A stretch of DNA of 6,444 nucleotides from Myxococcales bacterium UBA5297. GTDB taxonomy: Bacteria; Myxococcota; Myxococcia; Myxococcales; UBA5297. A program made the position numbers and the translations under genes. The notes below the pieces were generated by a model. That model did not search any database, was not told the DNA's origin, and saw only the letters and a list, made by a program, of their open reading frames with translations. Below, piece by piece: positions 1 to 5,838 of the stretch. How positions within the stretch are numbered: the stretch's first letter is position 1; the number at the start of each line of letters is the position of its first letter. The stretch spans positions 43,157-49,600 of the forward strand of contig DHSB01000009.1 of the NCBI GenBank assembly GCA_002408385.1. Reading direction: 5' to 3'.

Positions 1-161
1 GATCTCGAGATCGATCCGATCGATTCCGACTTCGACCCCATCGATCTCGACCTCGCCGTGTCGATCCCGACGTCGCGCTCGCCGACCACGAGGTCGATAG
101 GCAGGGTACCGAATCCGGGTTCAGCCTCGCCGCCCCAACCTCGAACGCGGTCGATGGCTGA
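1..161 (+). other. Asp-rich periodic stretch; possible frameshifted 3' end of an upstream gene
   Basis: TCGA occurs at 5, 11, 20, 32, 41, 47 and 61. The first six are spaced by multiples of three, so frame 1 reads as alternating hydrophobic and acidic pairs (Leu-Glu, Ile-Asp, Ile-Asp, Phe-Asp, Ile-Asp, Leu-Asp). The last gap is 14, which breaks phase by two bases. After about position 57 the same style of reading (Val-Asp-Pro-Asp) and the GC-rich third positions continue in frame 3, ending at TGA 159-161. This fits the acidic C-terminal tail of a gene entering from the left with one frameshift, either a real lesion or a sequence error. Because TCGA is palindromic, the minus strand gives an equally repetitive reading with a break at the same place, so strand is uncertain. 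No family is recognised. Confidence 0.3.
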
Positions 162-369
162 GGAAGATTGGCCGGGCGGCTGGAGCCTGTCTCGCACCCG
201 GTTCCCGGAACCATCGGACGAAGGCACGCGCCCGCCGCCTCGCGCCCGGGAAGGGAGGCCACGCCGACGCGCAACGCGGCGACGCACCGCCCCTGTGCGT
301 GCTCCGGAACCGGTGAAGAACGCGGCACGGCCGGCGAAGAGGGTGGCGGTCCCAGCGAGCCCGCAGTGT

Positions 370-386
370 CATCTGGCCAACAGATG
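370..386. promoter_or_regulatory. Candidate operator dyad CATCTG-N5-CAGATG
   Basis: CATCTG (370-375) and CAGATG (381-386) form a perfect 6-bp inverted repeat with a 5-base spacer. Its right arm overlaps the candidate -35 box of the next gene, a usual place for a repressor or activator site. No regulator family is assigned, and a dyad this short can occur by chance. Confidence 0.3.
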
Positions 387-413
387 CAAATCCTCATCAG
401 CCCGTGCTAGCCT
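385..413 (+). promoter_or_regulatory. Candidate extended -10 promoter for the 499-981 gene
   Basis: The -35-like TGCAAA (385-390) is followed by a 17-base spacer and the -10-like TAGCCT (408-413), which is preceded by an extended -10 TGC (405-407). Each hexamer matches the sigma-70 consensus at only three of six positions, but the spacing is ideal and the TG extension can compensate. Transcription would begin near 420, giving a leader of about 80 bases. The GTGCTAG core recurs upstream of the minus-strand gene at 2251. Confidence 0.35.
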
Positions 414-488
414 CCGTTTCACCGCGCAAGGCTCCCGTCAACGATGTGGAGGGGGAGTCGGCCGCGGGGGGACGAACTCACAATCACG

Positions 489-495
489 AGGAGGT
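489..495 (+). promoter_or_regulatory. Strong Shine-Dalgarno site fixing the start at 499
   Basis: AGGAGGT at 489-495 is a full match to the anti-Shine-Dalgarno sequence. Only four bases separate AGGAGG from the ATG at 499, slightly short but workable. This is the only strong ribosome-binding site in the window and it decides the start against upstream GTG or ATG codons in the same open frame. Confidence 0.8.
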
Positions 496-498
496 GCA

Positions 499-981
499 AT
501 GAATCCGACCCGTATCAACTCCGCCGAGTTGAAGCAGGCGGTCGAGCAGGGGAGCGCGCTGTTCGAGCAGCTCGAGGCTCTGCTCGCGCCGTACCTGTTG
601 CTCCTGAAGGACGCGGAGCGTCAGGAGATGCCCAAGGCCCGCGAGGGCTTCGACGAGGCCGGGCGTGCGGTTGCGCGCGCGGTGCTCCGGTTCCCGAAGA
701 TCGCCCAGGTCGCCGACTGCGACCCTGCCGCGATCGTCGAGGACCTCGACAACGTCGCGGCGATCACCCCGCTGGCCGAGCGCGCCGCGGCGCTCTCGCA
801 GCGGCTCGCCGACAGCCGCCTGACCTGGACCGCCGAGGCCTGGGTCCCGTCGCTGACCGTCTACGGCGTCGCCAAGGCGGTCGCGCGGAACGACGCGACC
901 GTTCGCGAGATCGTCCAGCCGCTCGCCAAGGTCTTCGCGACCCGCCGGCAGCAGCAGAAGAAGAAGGAGGAGGAGGAGTAG
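499..981 (+). CDS. Small alpha-helical protein of unknown function, 160 aa
   Basis: I do not recognise the family. The product is 160 residues, with no signal peptide and no clear membrane segment; the hydrophobic LLAPYLLLL patch (about residues 34-42) is short and lies in a predicted amphipathic helix. The body looks wholly helical, with Ala/Glu/Arg/Leu heptad-like spacing, so a soluble helical bundle or coiled-coil oligomer in the cytoplasm is likely. It ends in a charged homopolymeric tail of three Gln, three Lys and four Glu. The ATG at 499 follows a strong AGGAGGT; the frame is open further upstream, but that part is Arg/Pro/Ser-rich and unlike the protein. The gene stands alone, with its own candidate promoter and a strong terminator 25 bases after the stop, facing the convergent MetX-like gene. 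A phasin-like or chaperone-like helical role is possible, but nothing specific supports it. Confidence 0.82.
   Translation: MNPTRINSAELKQAVEQGSALFEQLEALLAPYLLLLKDAERQEMPKAREGFDEAGRAVARAVLRFPKIAQVADCDPAAIVEDLDNVAAITPLAERAAALSQRLADSRLTWTAEAWVPSLTVYGVAKAVARNDATVREIVQPLAKVFATRRQQQKKKEEEE
949..978 (+). repeat. Trinucleotide runs (CAG)3(AAG)3(GAG)4 at the gene end
   Basis: Ten successive triplets immediately before the TAG stop encode Gln3-Lys3-Glu4. This purine-rich tract could gain or lose triplets by slippage and so change tail length without breaking frame. Confidence 0.8.
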
Positions 982-1006
982 CTCCCGAAGCAGCGAGTCC
1001 TGATTT

Positions 1007-1050
1007 GGCCGCCCCCGCCGCGCCCCCCGCGGCCGGGGGCGGTCCATTTT
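1007..1050 (+). terminator. Intrinsic terminator after the small helical protein gene
   Basis: A long GC-rich stem-loop begins 25 bases after the stop. The outer stem pairs 1007-1017 with 1034-1044 (nine perfect G-C pairs, then one G-U and one G-C). The inner stem pairs CCGCG (1018-1022) with CGCGG (1028-1032) around a CCCCC loop, with C1033 bulged. TTTT follows at 1047-1050. The T-run is only on the plus-strand 3' side, so it serves the plus-strand gene. Confidence 0.8.
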
Positions 1051-1267
1051 CGGGCGCTGCTCGCGCCGAGAGCGACCAACGCTGCAAGGAGCGCCGCCTT
1101 GAACGAAGCCGGCGCTCGGCCCTCCATCCATCCAGTCGGCTGCGATCGGGCGAGGCAGCGGAGCTCCCGAACGGAAGGGAGGATGACGAGGCAGCTTCGT
1201 CGTCGTGCGGCCGCGTGCCGGAGCCGGCTCTCCCCGGTCCACCTTGAAAAAGGCCCTCGCCCCTGCG
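1051..1267. other. Spacer between convergent genes
   Basis: No gene is supported. An imperfect 8-bp stem with a 7-base loop pairs 1182-1189 with 1197-1204 (one G-U pair) and lacks a T-run on either side. AAAAA at 1247-1251 would be a U5 run in the minus-strand transcript just after the MetX-like stop, but I find no good stem before it, so no terminator is called for that gene. Confidence 0.5.
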
Positions 1268-2251
1268 TCAGCCTGCCAGCAGCTCCCTCAACGCCGGCAC
1301 GAGCGCCTCGGGTTCGAGGAACGCCGCCCGGTGGCCCGCCTCGCCCTGGAGCTCGAAGTAGCGCGCGCCCGCGCCGGACGCGCACAGGGCGTTGAAGGTG
1401 TCGAGCATCGACTCGGGCGTGGCGAGCTCGTCGGAGGCGCAGGCGACGACCAGCGAGCGCGCCTCCAGCCAGTCGAGCCCGCCCGAAGCGTCGGCGCCGG
1501 CGAAGCAGCGCAGCAGCGCGAGGTAGCAGTAGGGGTCGAAGACGCGGGCGAACTCCTCGGCCTCGGCGCCGAGCAGGCGCTCGGCGGCGAAGCGATTTCG
1601 CTCCTCGGTGAGCCAGTCGCGGGGATAGAGGGCGCGCAGCGCCTCGATGCGCGCGCGCGCGAGCGCCCGCCGTGACGCCGCTTCGTCGCCGGGGCGTAGC
1701 TGCGGATCGGCGAGCAGGCGCCTGGCCTGGAGATCGAGCCGCTCGCATGCCGCTGCCGGCAGGCGCATCGGACCCTGGATGGTGGCGACGGCCTCGACCT
1801 CGTCGGGAAAGAGCGCGGCGAAGCGCAGCGCGACCGTGCCGCCCAGCGAGAAGCCGATGACGGCGCGGGCCCGCTCCACCCCGAGCGAGCGCAAGAGCGC
1901 CCGGACCGCGCGCGCCTGGTCGGTGATGGTGACGGCCGGCAAGCCGTCTGCCGGCCGCGTCGAGCCGAAGGGGCTCGCGAGCAGGTTGGGGCAGACCAGC
2001 CAGGCGCCCGGCTGCTCGAGCGGGGCTCCGGGACCAAAGAGAGCGCGTGCCCAGCCATGCGGCGAGTAGCCGCTGCCCGCGCGCTCGCCGAGCGCGTCGT
2101 GAGAGCTCGACAGGCCGTGGAGCAGCACGAGGGCGTTGTCGGCGCGCGGCTCGCCCCAGGCCCGATAGGCGATTCGCAGGTCGAAGAGGGGCGCCTGGCC
2201 TTCGAGCTCGAAGGGTTCGGACAGGGTAACGGTGTCAGCGAGGTGCGCCAT
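1268..2251 (-). CDS. MetX-like alpha/beta-hydrolase (homoserine O-acetyltransferase family)
   Basis: The 327-residue protein follows the MetX layout: IAYRAWGEP (27-35), the oxyanion-side HGLSSSHDA (45-53), GPG (73-75), CPNLLASPFGST (87-98), P-x-V-T-I-T-D (105-111), the nucleophile elbow GFSLGG (133-138, Ser135), LADPQLRPGD (180-189), the acid in ASDELATP (272-279, Asp274) and the base in GEAGHRAAFL (303-312, His307). All triad residues are present. MetX enzymes transfer an acetyl group from acetyl-CoA to homoserine in the cytoplasm, the first committed step to methionine. Departures from classical MetX are a shorter chain (usually about 350-390), GFSLGG instead of GGSMGG, and a simplified segment around 90-100, so a related acyltransferase or esterase is equally possible and no gene symbol is given. 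The ATG at 2251 is the first start after an in-frame TAG (2267-2269) and lacks a Shine-Dalgarno site. No methionine genes adjoin it; its neighbours are a convergent unknown gene and a divergent membrane protein gene. Confidence 0.85.
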   Translation of the reverse strand: MAHLADTVTLSEPFELEGQAPLFDLRIAYRAWGEPRADNALVLLHGLSSSHDALGERAGSGYSPHGWARALFGPGAPLEQPGAWLVCPNLLASPFGSTRPADGLPAVTITDQARAVRALLRSLGVERARAVIGFSLGGTVALRFAALFPDEVEAVATIQGPMRLPAAACERLDLQARRLLADPQLRPGDEAASRRALARARIEALRALYPRDWLTEERNRFAAERLLGAEAEEFARVFDPYCYLALLRCFAGADASGGLDWLEARSLVVACASDELATPESMLDTFNALCASGAGARYFELQGEAGHRAAFLEPEALVPALRELLAG

Positions 2252-2263
2252 AGGAGCGCGCGC

Positions 2264-2274
2264 ACCCTAGCACA
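2264..2274 (-). promoter_or_regulatory. Candidate extended -10 for the MetX-like gene, near-leaderless start
   Basis: Read on the minus strand, GTGC (2273-2270) precedes the -10-like TAGGGT (2269-2264), the same GTGCTAG core as at 404-410. The -10 ends 12 bases before the ATG at 2251, so transcription would begin only about 6-8 bases before the start codon. That fits the absence of a ribosome-binding site. No -35 of quality is seen at the expected distance, so this is tentative. Confidence 0.28.
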
Positions 2275-2306
2275 CGCGCCCAAGGCCCCGCAGACCTGCA
2301 CGTTGT

Positions 2307-2335
2307 TTGCGTGCCCAGGGGCCATGGGCGATATT
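2307..2335 (+). promoter_or_regulatory. Candidate promoter with a spacer dyad for the membrane protein gene
   Basis: TTGCGT (2307-2312) and GATATT (2330-2335) are 17 bases apart. They match the sigma-70 -35 at three positions (TTG) and the -10 at four. The whole 17-base spacer is a dyad: GCCCA (2313-2317), seven bases, TGGGC (2325-2329). A regulator bound there would sit between the two boxes. The predicted leader to the ATG at 2386 is about 45 bases. Confidence 0.33.
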
Positions 2336-2385
2336 TCCCCGCCGAAGCGCGTCGCCGCGCCGTCACCCGTGAGCCGAGGCATCCC

Positions 2386-3312
2386 ATGAACAACCCGGTC
2401 ATCAAGCTCGTGATCGTGCTCGCCGTCCTGCTCGGAGCTGCGGGCTTTGGCGTGAGCAAGTACCAGTCGAAGACGAGCGAATACGACCACAAGCTGGGCC
2501 TCGAGCGCATTCGCAAGGAGTTCCTCGAGCGCGCCCCGTTCGCGCGGCTGATGCCGGGCCAGGAGCGCTACCAGGAGGAGCAGCGCGCGCTGTGGAAGTG
2601 GTACTTCGACGAGCTGACCGGCCACTACAACAAGTATCCCGGGCTCAAGAACTACGAGCGGTTCCTCGACGAGCTCATCGAGCGCAAGACCAAGCGCAAG
2701 ATCAAAGAGCAGGAGTTTGCCCAGTACGAGGAGCGCTACGAGCTCGTGAAGAGCTACTGGGACACGATGCAAGCCGGCAAGTACCTCCCGGTCTTCACTG
2801 GCCTCGACAACGGCCTGCGCTTCGACATCTACGAGATGCGCCCCATCCCCGACGCCCGCGAGCCGCGGGTGCGGCTGCAGTTCACGCTGCTGGGCACGCA
2901 GCGCAAGTGGAACGTCGAGTCCTCCTCCGGCGGCGGGCGGATCATGAAGATGAACGTGAACGCCTCGTTCCACGAGCTGGTCTTCAAGGGCTTTGACGCC
3001 GAGGGCAAGCCGGCCCGCGAGATGCGCGCCAGCGGCGACCCGTTCAAGCTCGACTACCCCGAGCGCTTCATCGACGAGTTCCCGCCAGGGGTCGTCATCG
3101 GCTACTACGAGCTGCCCAGGGTTCCGAGCGTGGTCACCAAGGCCGAGCTCTCGTTCGAGATCGCGACCCGCTCGGTGATAAGCGGCGAGGAGATCGTCGG
3201 CAGGTTCACCTGGAAGCTCGACCCTGTCCCCGAGGAGCTCAAGCTGCCACCGGGCATGGCCTGGGAGGGCGCCGAGGAGCAGATCCTCAAGGAGGAGGGG
3301 GCGGAAGAGTAG
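2386..3312 (+). CDS. Membrane-anchored protein of unknown function, 308 aa
   Basis: I do not recognise the family. Residues 5-23 form one N-terminal hydrophobic segment (core LVIVLAVLLGAAGFGV) preceded by a Lys, with no clear cleavage site or lipobox, so a signal anchor holding the rest outside the inner membrane is likely. Residues 30-130 are strongly helical and rich in Glu, Lys, Arg, Tyr and Trp (for example WKWYFDEL at 70-77), resembling a coiled-coil or helical hairpin. Residues 135-280 look beta-rich, with alternating strands such as RVRLQFTLL (161-169) and AELSFEIATRS (253-263), possibly an Ig-like or C2-like sandwich. The C-terminus is acidic. The ATG at 2386 is chosen because it places the hydrophobic segment at the N-terminus; an upstream in-frame ATG at 2311 overlaps the likely promoter and adds 25 Arg-rich residues. 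Only a weak GAGG precedes the start. The gene diverges from the MetX-like gene and converges on the propeller gene. A cell-envelope role is inferred from the anchor only. Confidence 0.8.
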   Translation: MNNPVIKLVIVLAVLLGAAGFGVSKYQSKTSEYDHKLGLERIRKEFLERAPFARLMPGQERYQEEQRALWKWYFDELTGHYNKYPGLKNYERFLDELIERKTKRKIKEQEFAQYEERYELVKSYWDTMQAGKYLPVFTGLDNGLRFDIYEMRPIPDAREPRVRLQFTLLGTQRKWNVESSSGGGRIMKMNVNASFHELVFKGFDAEGKPAREMRASGDPFKLDYPERFIDEFPPGVVIGYYELPRVPSVVTKAELSFEIATRSVISGEEIVGRFTWKLDPVPEELKLPPGMAWEGAEEQILKEEGAEE

Positions 3313-3376
3313 GGACGGAGCCGCGGGAGAAGTAGGGACGGAGCGGCGGGAGAAGTAGGGATGGACCGGCGGAGCT
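3308..3376 (+). repeat. Three tandem copies of a 23-bp repeat
   Basis: Copies lie at 3308-3330, 3331-3353 and 3354-3376, based on AGTAGGGACGGAGC followed by a GC-rich tail. Copies 1 and 2 differ at one position. Copy 3 differs from copy 2 at two of the first 19 positions and then diverges. Copy 1 includes the TAG stop (3310-3312) of the preceding gene, so the array begins inside its last codons. Copy 3 leads into a perfect palindrome. The position between convergent genes suggests an intergenic repeat family rather than coding sequence. Confidence 0.8.
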
Positions 3377-3387
3377 CCAGCTCCGCC
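3368..3387. repeat. Perfect palindrome, hairpin between convergent genes
   Basis: GGCGGAGCT (3368-3376) and AGCTCCGCC (3379-3387) are exact reverse complements separated by CC. The RNA would form a stem of about eight pairs with a 4-base loop from either strand. There is no T-run after it on either strand, so it is not a canonical terminator, but it may shield 3' ends or slow polymerase between the converging genes. Confidence 0.65.
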
Positions 3388-3527
3388 ATCAGGTCGCGGG
3401 CGTCCGGGCGCCTCGAGAGGCCGAGCGTGCGAGGCCGGGGTCGAGAGGCCCTTCGACTTCGCTCCCACCCGGCTGATGCGGGCGGCGAGCTAGGCTCAGG
3501 GTGGCCGAGGGGGCGGCGCGCTCGCCT
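3388..3527. other. Spacer with inverted-repeat fragments, no gene
   Basis: No coding signal is supported. GCCTCG and CGAGGC form a 6-bp inverted repeat at about 3409-3434. The motif CCCTTCGACTTCGCTC (about 3449-3464) and a later CTCAGGGTGG (about 3495-3504) look like the two halves of a common extragenic palindrome separated by about 30 bases. No terminator with a T-run is seen for the minus-strand gene ending at 3528. Confidence 0.45.
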
Positions 3528-5786
3528 TCAGACGACCGATAGGTGCGTCGCCAGCCGGAAGCACCCGGCGACCCCGTCGTCGTCGATCGCGAAGACATCG
3601 AGCCCGCGGCTGACCGCCATGGCCGAGAGCCCCTGCGTCGGGGGCAACTCGCAGAGCACGCTGCCGTCGGCCGGGTCGAGGGCGCGGATCGGGTCGCCGG
3701 GCGCGATGAGCACGTGGCGGCGGATGACCGCCGGCAGCGCGTGGTCGAGCTCGATGCCCGAGGGCGGGGCGGTCCAGACGCGCTTCCCGCTCGAATCGAG
3801 GCAGGTGACGCTGCCGTCGCGAAGGGTGCAGTAGATGCGGTTCTGGTAGACGACGAGCGCCGGGACTCCGCCGTGCACCTCGAGCGAGGTGCGAAACAGC
3901 TCCCGGCCGCCGGCCGTGAAGCCGGCGACCGTCGAGACCCCTTCGCTCGTGCCGCCGACGAGGATCTGCCTGCGCAGGAGCACGGGGGCGCCTGCCTTCT
4001 GCATCTGCACCGGCCGCGCGACGTGCGAGCGGCCCGAGAGCGCGTCGATGGCCGTGAGCCAGAGCGCGCCGTCGTTGCGCCCCAGGCTCGCGACGATGCG
4101 CGAGCCGACGGTCAGCGGTCCCTCGAAGGCGCAGCCCGAGCGCACGCGGAAGACGACCTGGCCCGCCTCGACCTCGAGGGCGTAGAGGAAGCCGTTGTTC
4201 GCGGCGACGAACGCGCGGTCGGCCGCCGCGCCCGTGGCGAGGCGAGAGGCCTGCGGGACCCGGAACTGCCAGGCCGTGCGCCCGGTGGCCGCGTAGAGCG
4301 CGGCGACGAGGCAGCCGTCGAAGACGCAGAGCATCGCCGCCTGGCGCATCGGGCCGGCCAAGAAGCGGCCGGAGGAGCGGGTCAGCGCGGGCTGATCGTG
4401 CCCGGGCTGCTCGCGGAAAAAGGCCGGGCGGCCGCGAGCCGAGAAGCGCGTCAGTCGCGAGCGGTCGGCGACCAGCGCGCCGTCGTCCCACGGCTCGATT
4501 CTCTCGCCGGTGTGGCGAGCGAGCAGCCTGCCTGTCTTCGAGTCGAGCCAGGTGGCGCGGCGGCGGCCGACGGTGAGCAGGACGCCCCGGAGCTGGCGGG
4601 CCACCAGGGCGCGCTCGCCGGTATCGGCGCCGGTCCACAAAGGCCGGAAGCGCAGGCGCTTGAGCTTGCCGGCGCCGAGCGGCTCTTCGGGCGTCGCGCG
4701 CGCGGGGGCGGGCAGGGGCTTGGAGCGGTTGTCGTACAGGTCGCCGCCCTCGAGGTCGCGCAGGTGGGCAAGCCTGTCGCTCGCCTCCTCGCTCAGGCTC
4801 GAGAGGTAGGCGTTGCGGGCCTGGGCGGGGTTGCGGGCGACGAGCGCCGCCGCGAAGTCGAGCGCGCCCTCGAGCAGGGCGCGCGCGAGCGCGTGCGGGC
4901 CGCAGCGAAGCTCGCGCTCGCGCACCCGCAGGGTTTCGGCCTTCAGGTCGATGCGCCCGCAGGGCTGGCCCCCGAGCGACAACTCCCAGGTCGCCTCGTG
5001 CGTCTCGGCGGCTTCGATAAGCTCGGCGGCGGCGCGCGGGGCCTCGCTCAGCAGCAGGAAGGGCGCTGCGGACCCGAGCGCGAGCTCGCGGCCGGCAGCA
5101 TCCCTGAGCGACAGCTCGCCCGGGCTGAGCAGCGAGTAGAGATCGGCGCCCTCGCGGTAGCCATCGATGCGCCCGGCGCTGTCGCGCAGCCTGAACGCGA
5201 GGGCCAGCACGCCCTCCTCCAGGCGGCGCGGCTCGCTGCCCAGGCGCGTCTCGGTGGGCCTTCCCCCGCCCCCTACCTCGAGCCTGGCGGCCTTGCGCAA
5301 GGCGGCGCACAGGCGGGCGAGCCTGCGCGCGAAGGGGGCGGCGCACAGCGCGGGGTTGATGCTGGTCAGGTCGGCGAGCAGCGCGTGCGCGCACGAGGCG
5401 GTCGCGAGGGCGAGCCGGGCGAGGTCGACCTCGAGCTCGCCCGCGAGCAGGCGCGCAGGGCGCGACAGGCAGACGACGCAGAGCGCCGCGCTCGCGCCCC
5501 GCCGGCCGAGGACGAGCTCGGTGCGACCCTCGTCGAGCGGCACCTGGCCTCGCCCCTCGGGCTCTTCGTAGAGGCGCAGCACGAGCGCGGCGAGCCCCTC
5601 GACGACCTGGAAGATGGCCGCCTCGCGCAGCCCCTGGGCGAGGTTGACCCCGTCGACCTCGATGCCGAGGACATCGAGGATGGCCACCGGGCCCAACCGG
5701 CGCGCGGCGCGCTCGTCGAGCTGCTTGAGGCTCGCAAGGTAGCTCGGGTTGAGCTTCCAGCTATCGCCTGGGAGGATTCGAACCAT
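3528..5786 (-). CDS. Cytoplasmic PQQ-like beta-propeller protein with unknown N-terminal half, 752 aa
   Basis: The C-terminal half (about 375-752) carries recurring PQQ-like propeller strands with the L-x-A-x-D/E-x-x-T/S-G-x pattern: ATWLDSKTGRLL (411-422), LYAATGRTAWQF (497-508), FLYALEVEAGQVVFRV (533-548), LTAIDALSGRSHVA (577-590), VTCLDSSGKRVW (660-671) and IRALDPADGSVLCEL (700-714), about seven blades. Such propellers are protein-interaction scaffolds (as in BamB) or, with cofactor residues not evident here, quinoprotein dehydrogenases. The first 350 residues match no family I know: a helical start (LNPSYLASLKQLDERAARRL), a mixed alpha/beta part to about 165, then a strand-rich part. No signal peptide or membrane segment is seen, so the protein is probably cytoplasmic, unlike most PQQ propellers. 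The ATG at 5786 is the only start after an in-frame TAA and lacks a Shine-Dalgarno site; a possible -10, TAAGAT (5819-5814 on minus), lies just upstream with no good -35. An antisense frame is open over the same span, but only this strand gives propeller motifs. Confidence 0.85.
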   Translation of the reverse strand: MVRILPGDSWKLNPSYLASLKQLDERAARRLGPVAILDVLGIEVDGVNLAQGLREAAIFQVVEGLAALVLRLYEEPEGRGQVPLDEGRTELVLGRRGASAALCVVCLSRPARLLAGELEVDLARLALATASCAHALLADLTSINPALCAAPFARRLARLCAALRKAARLEVGGGGRPTETRLGSEPRRLEEGVLALAFRLRDSAGRIDGYREGADLYSLLSPGELSLRDAAGRELALGSAAPFLLLSEAPRAAAELIEAAETHEATWELSLGGQPCGRIDLKAETLRVRERELRCGPHALARALLEGALDFAAALVARNPAQARNAYLSSLSEEASDRLAHLRDLEGGDLYDNRSKPLPAPARATPEEPLGAGKLKRLRFRPLWTGADTGERALVARQLRGVLLTVGRRRATWLDSKTGRLLARHTGERIEPWDDGALVADRSRLTRFSARGRPAFFREQPGHDQPALTRSSGRFLAGPMRQAAMLCVFDGCLVAALYAATGRTAWQFRVPQASRLATGAAADRAFVAANNGFLYALEVEAGQVVFRVRSGCAFEGPLTVGSRIVASLGRNDGALWLTAIDALSGRSHVARPVQMQKAGAPVLLRRQILVGGTSEGVSTVAGFTAGGRELFRTSLEVHGGVPALVVYQNRIYCTLRDGSVTCLDSSGKRVWTAPPSGIELDHALPAVIRRHVLIAPGDPIRALDPADGSVLCELPPTQGLSAMAVSRGLDVFAIDDDGVAGCFRLATHLSVV

Positions 5787-5838
5787 ACGTGGGGGCTTCG
5801 GGGCCCGGCCCGCATCTTAGGCCAGCCCGGAGAGCGCC

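Larger units (their letters stand above)
162..498. other. Gene-poor spacer upstream of the first CDS
   Basis: No convincing gene is seen here. Frames are open on both strands, but they translate into Arg/Pro/Ser-rich sequence with no domain, as usual for GC-rich non-coding DNA. Frame 1 stays open through the spacer into the following CDS, but the strong ribosome-binding site and ATG at 499 argue against an N-terminal extension. A short perfect hairpin (GGTTC, 3-nt loop, GAACC) lies at 200-212 without a T-tract. The right part holds the candidate dyad (370-386) and promoter (385-413) described separately. Confidence 0.55.

Noticed and set aside
121..410. Short open frames on both strands in the left spacer
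   Set aside because: They are Arg-rich, overlap each other, lack ribosome-binding sites and show no recognisable motif.
58..498. N-terminal extension of the small helical protein from the GTG at 58
   Set aside because: The extra 147 residues are Arg/Pro/Ser-rich with poor codon character, whereas AGGAGGT lies just before the ATG at 499.
1182..1204. Stem-loop as a terminator for the MetX-like gene
   Set aside because: It is imperfect, over 60 bases past the stop, and not followed by a T-run on either strand.
1288..3468. A 726-codon minus-strand open frame spanning the membrane protein gene and the MetX-like gene
   Set aside because: Over 2386-3312 it mirrors a plus-strand protein with a clear membrane anchor, and over 1288-2251 it is an off-frame reading of the MetX-like gene rich in Arg, Ser and Pro.
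5771..5783. tRNA-like T-loop on the minus strand (GGTTCGAATCC) at the propeller gene start
   Set aside because: The flanking bases give only two T-stem pairs, and no anticodon arm or acceptor stem could be built at the expected distances. The bases also encode the N-terminus of the propeller protein.
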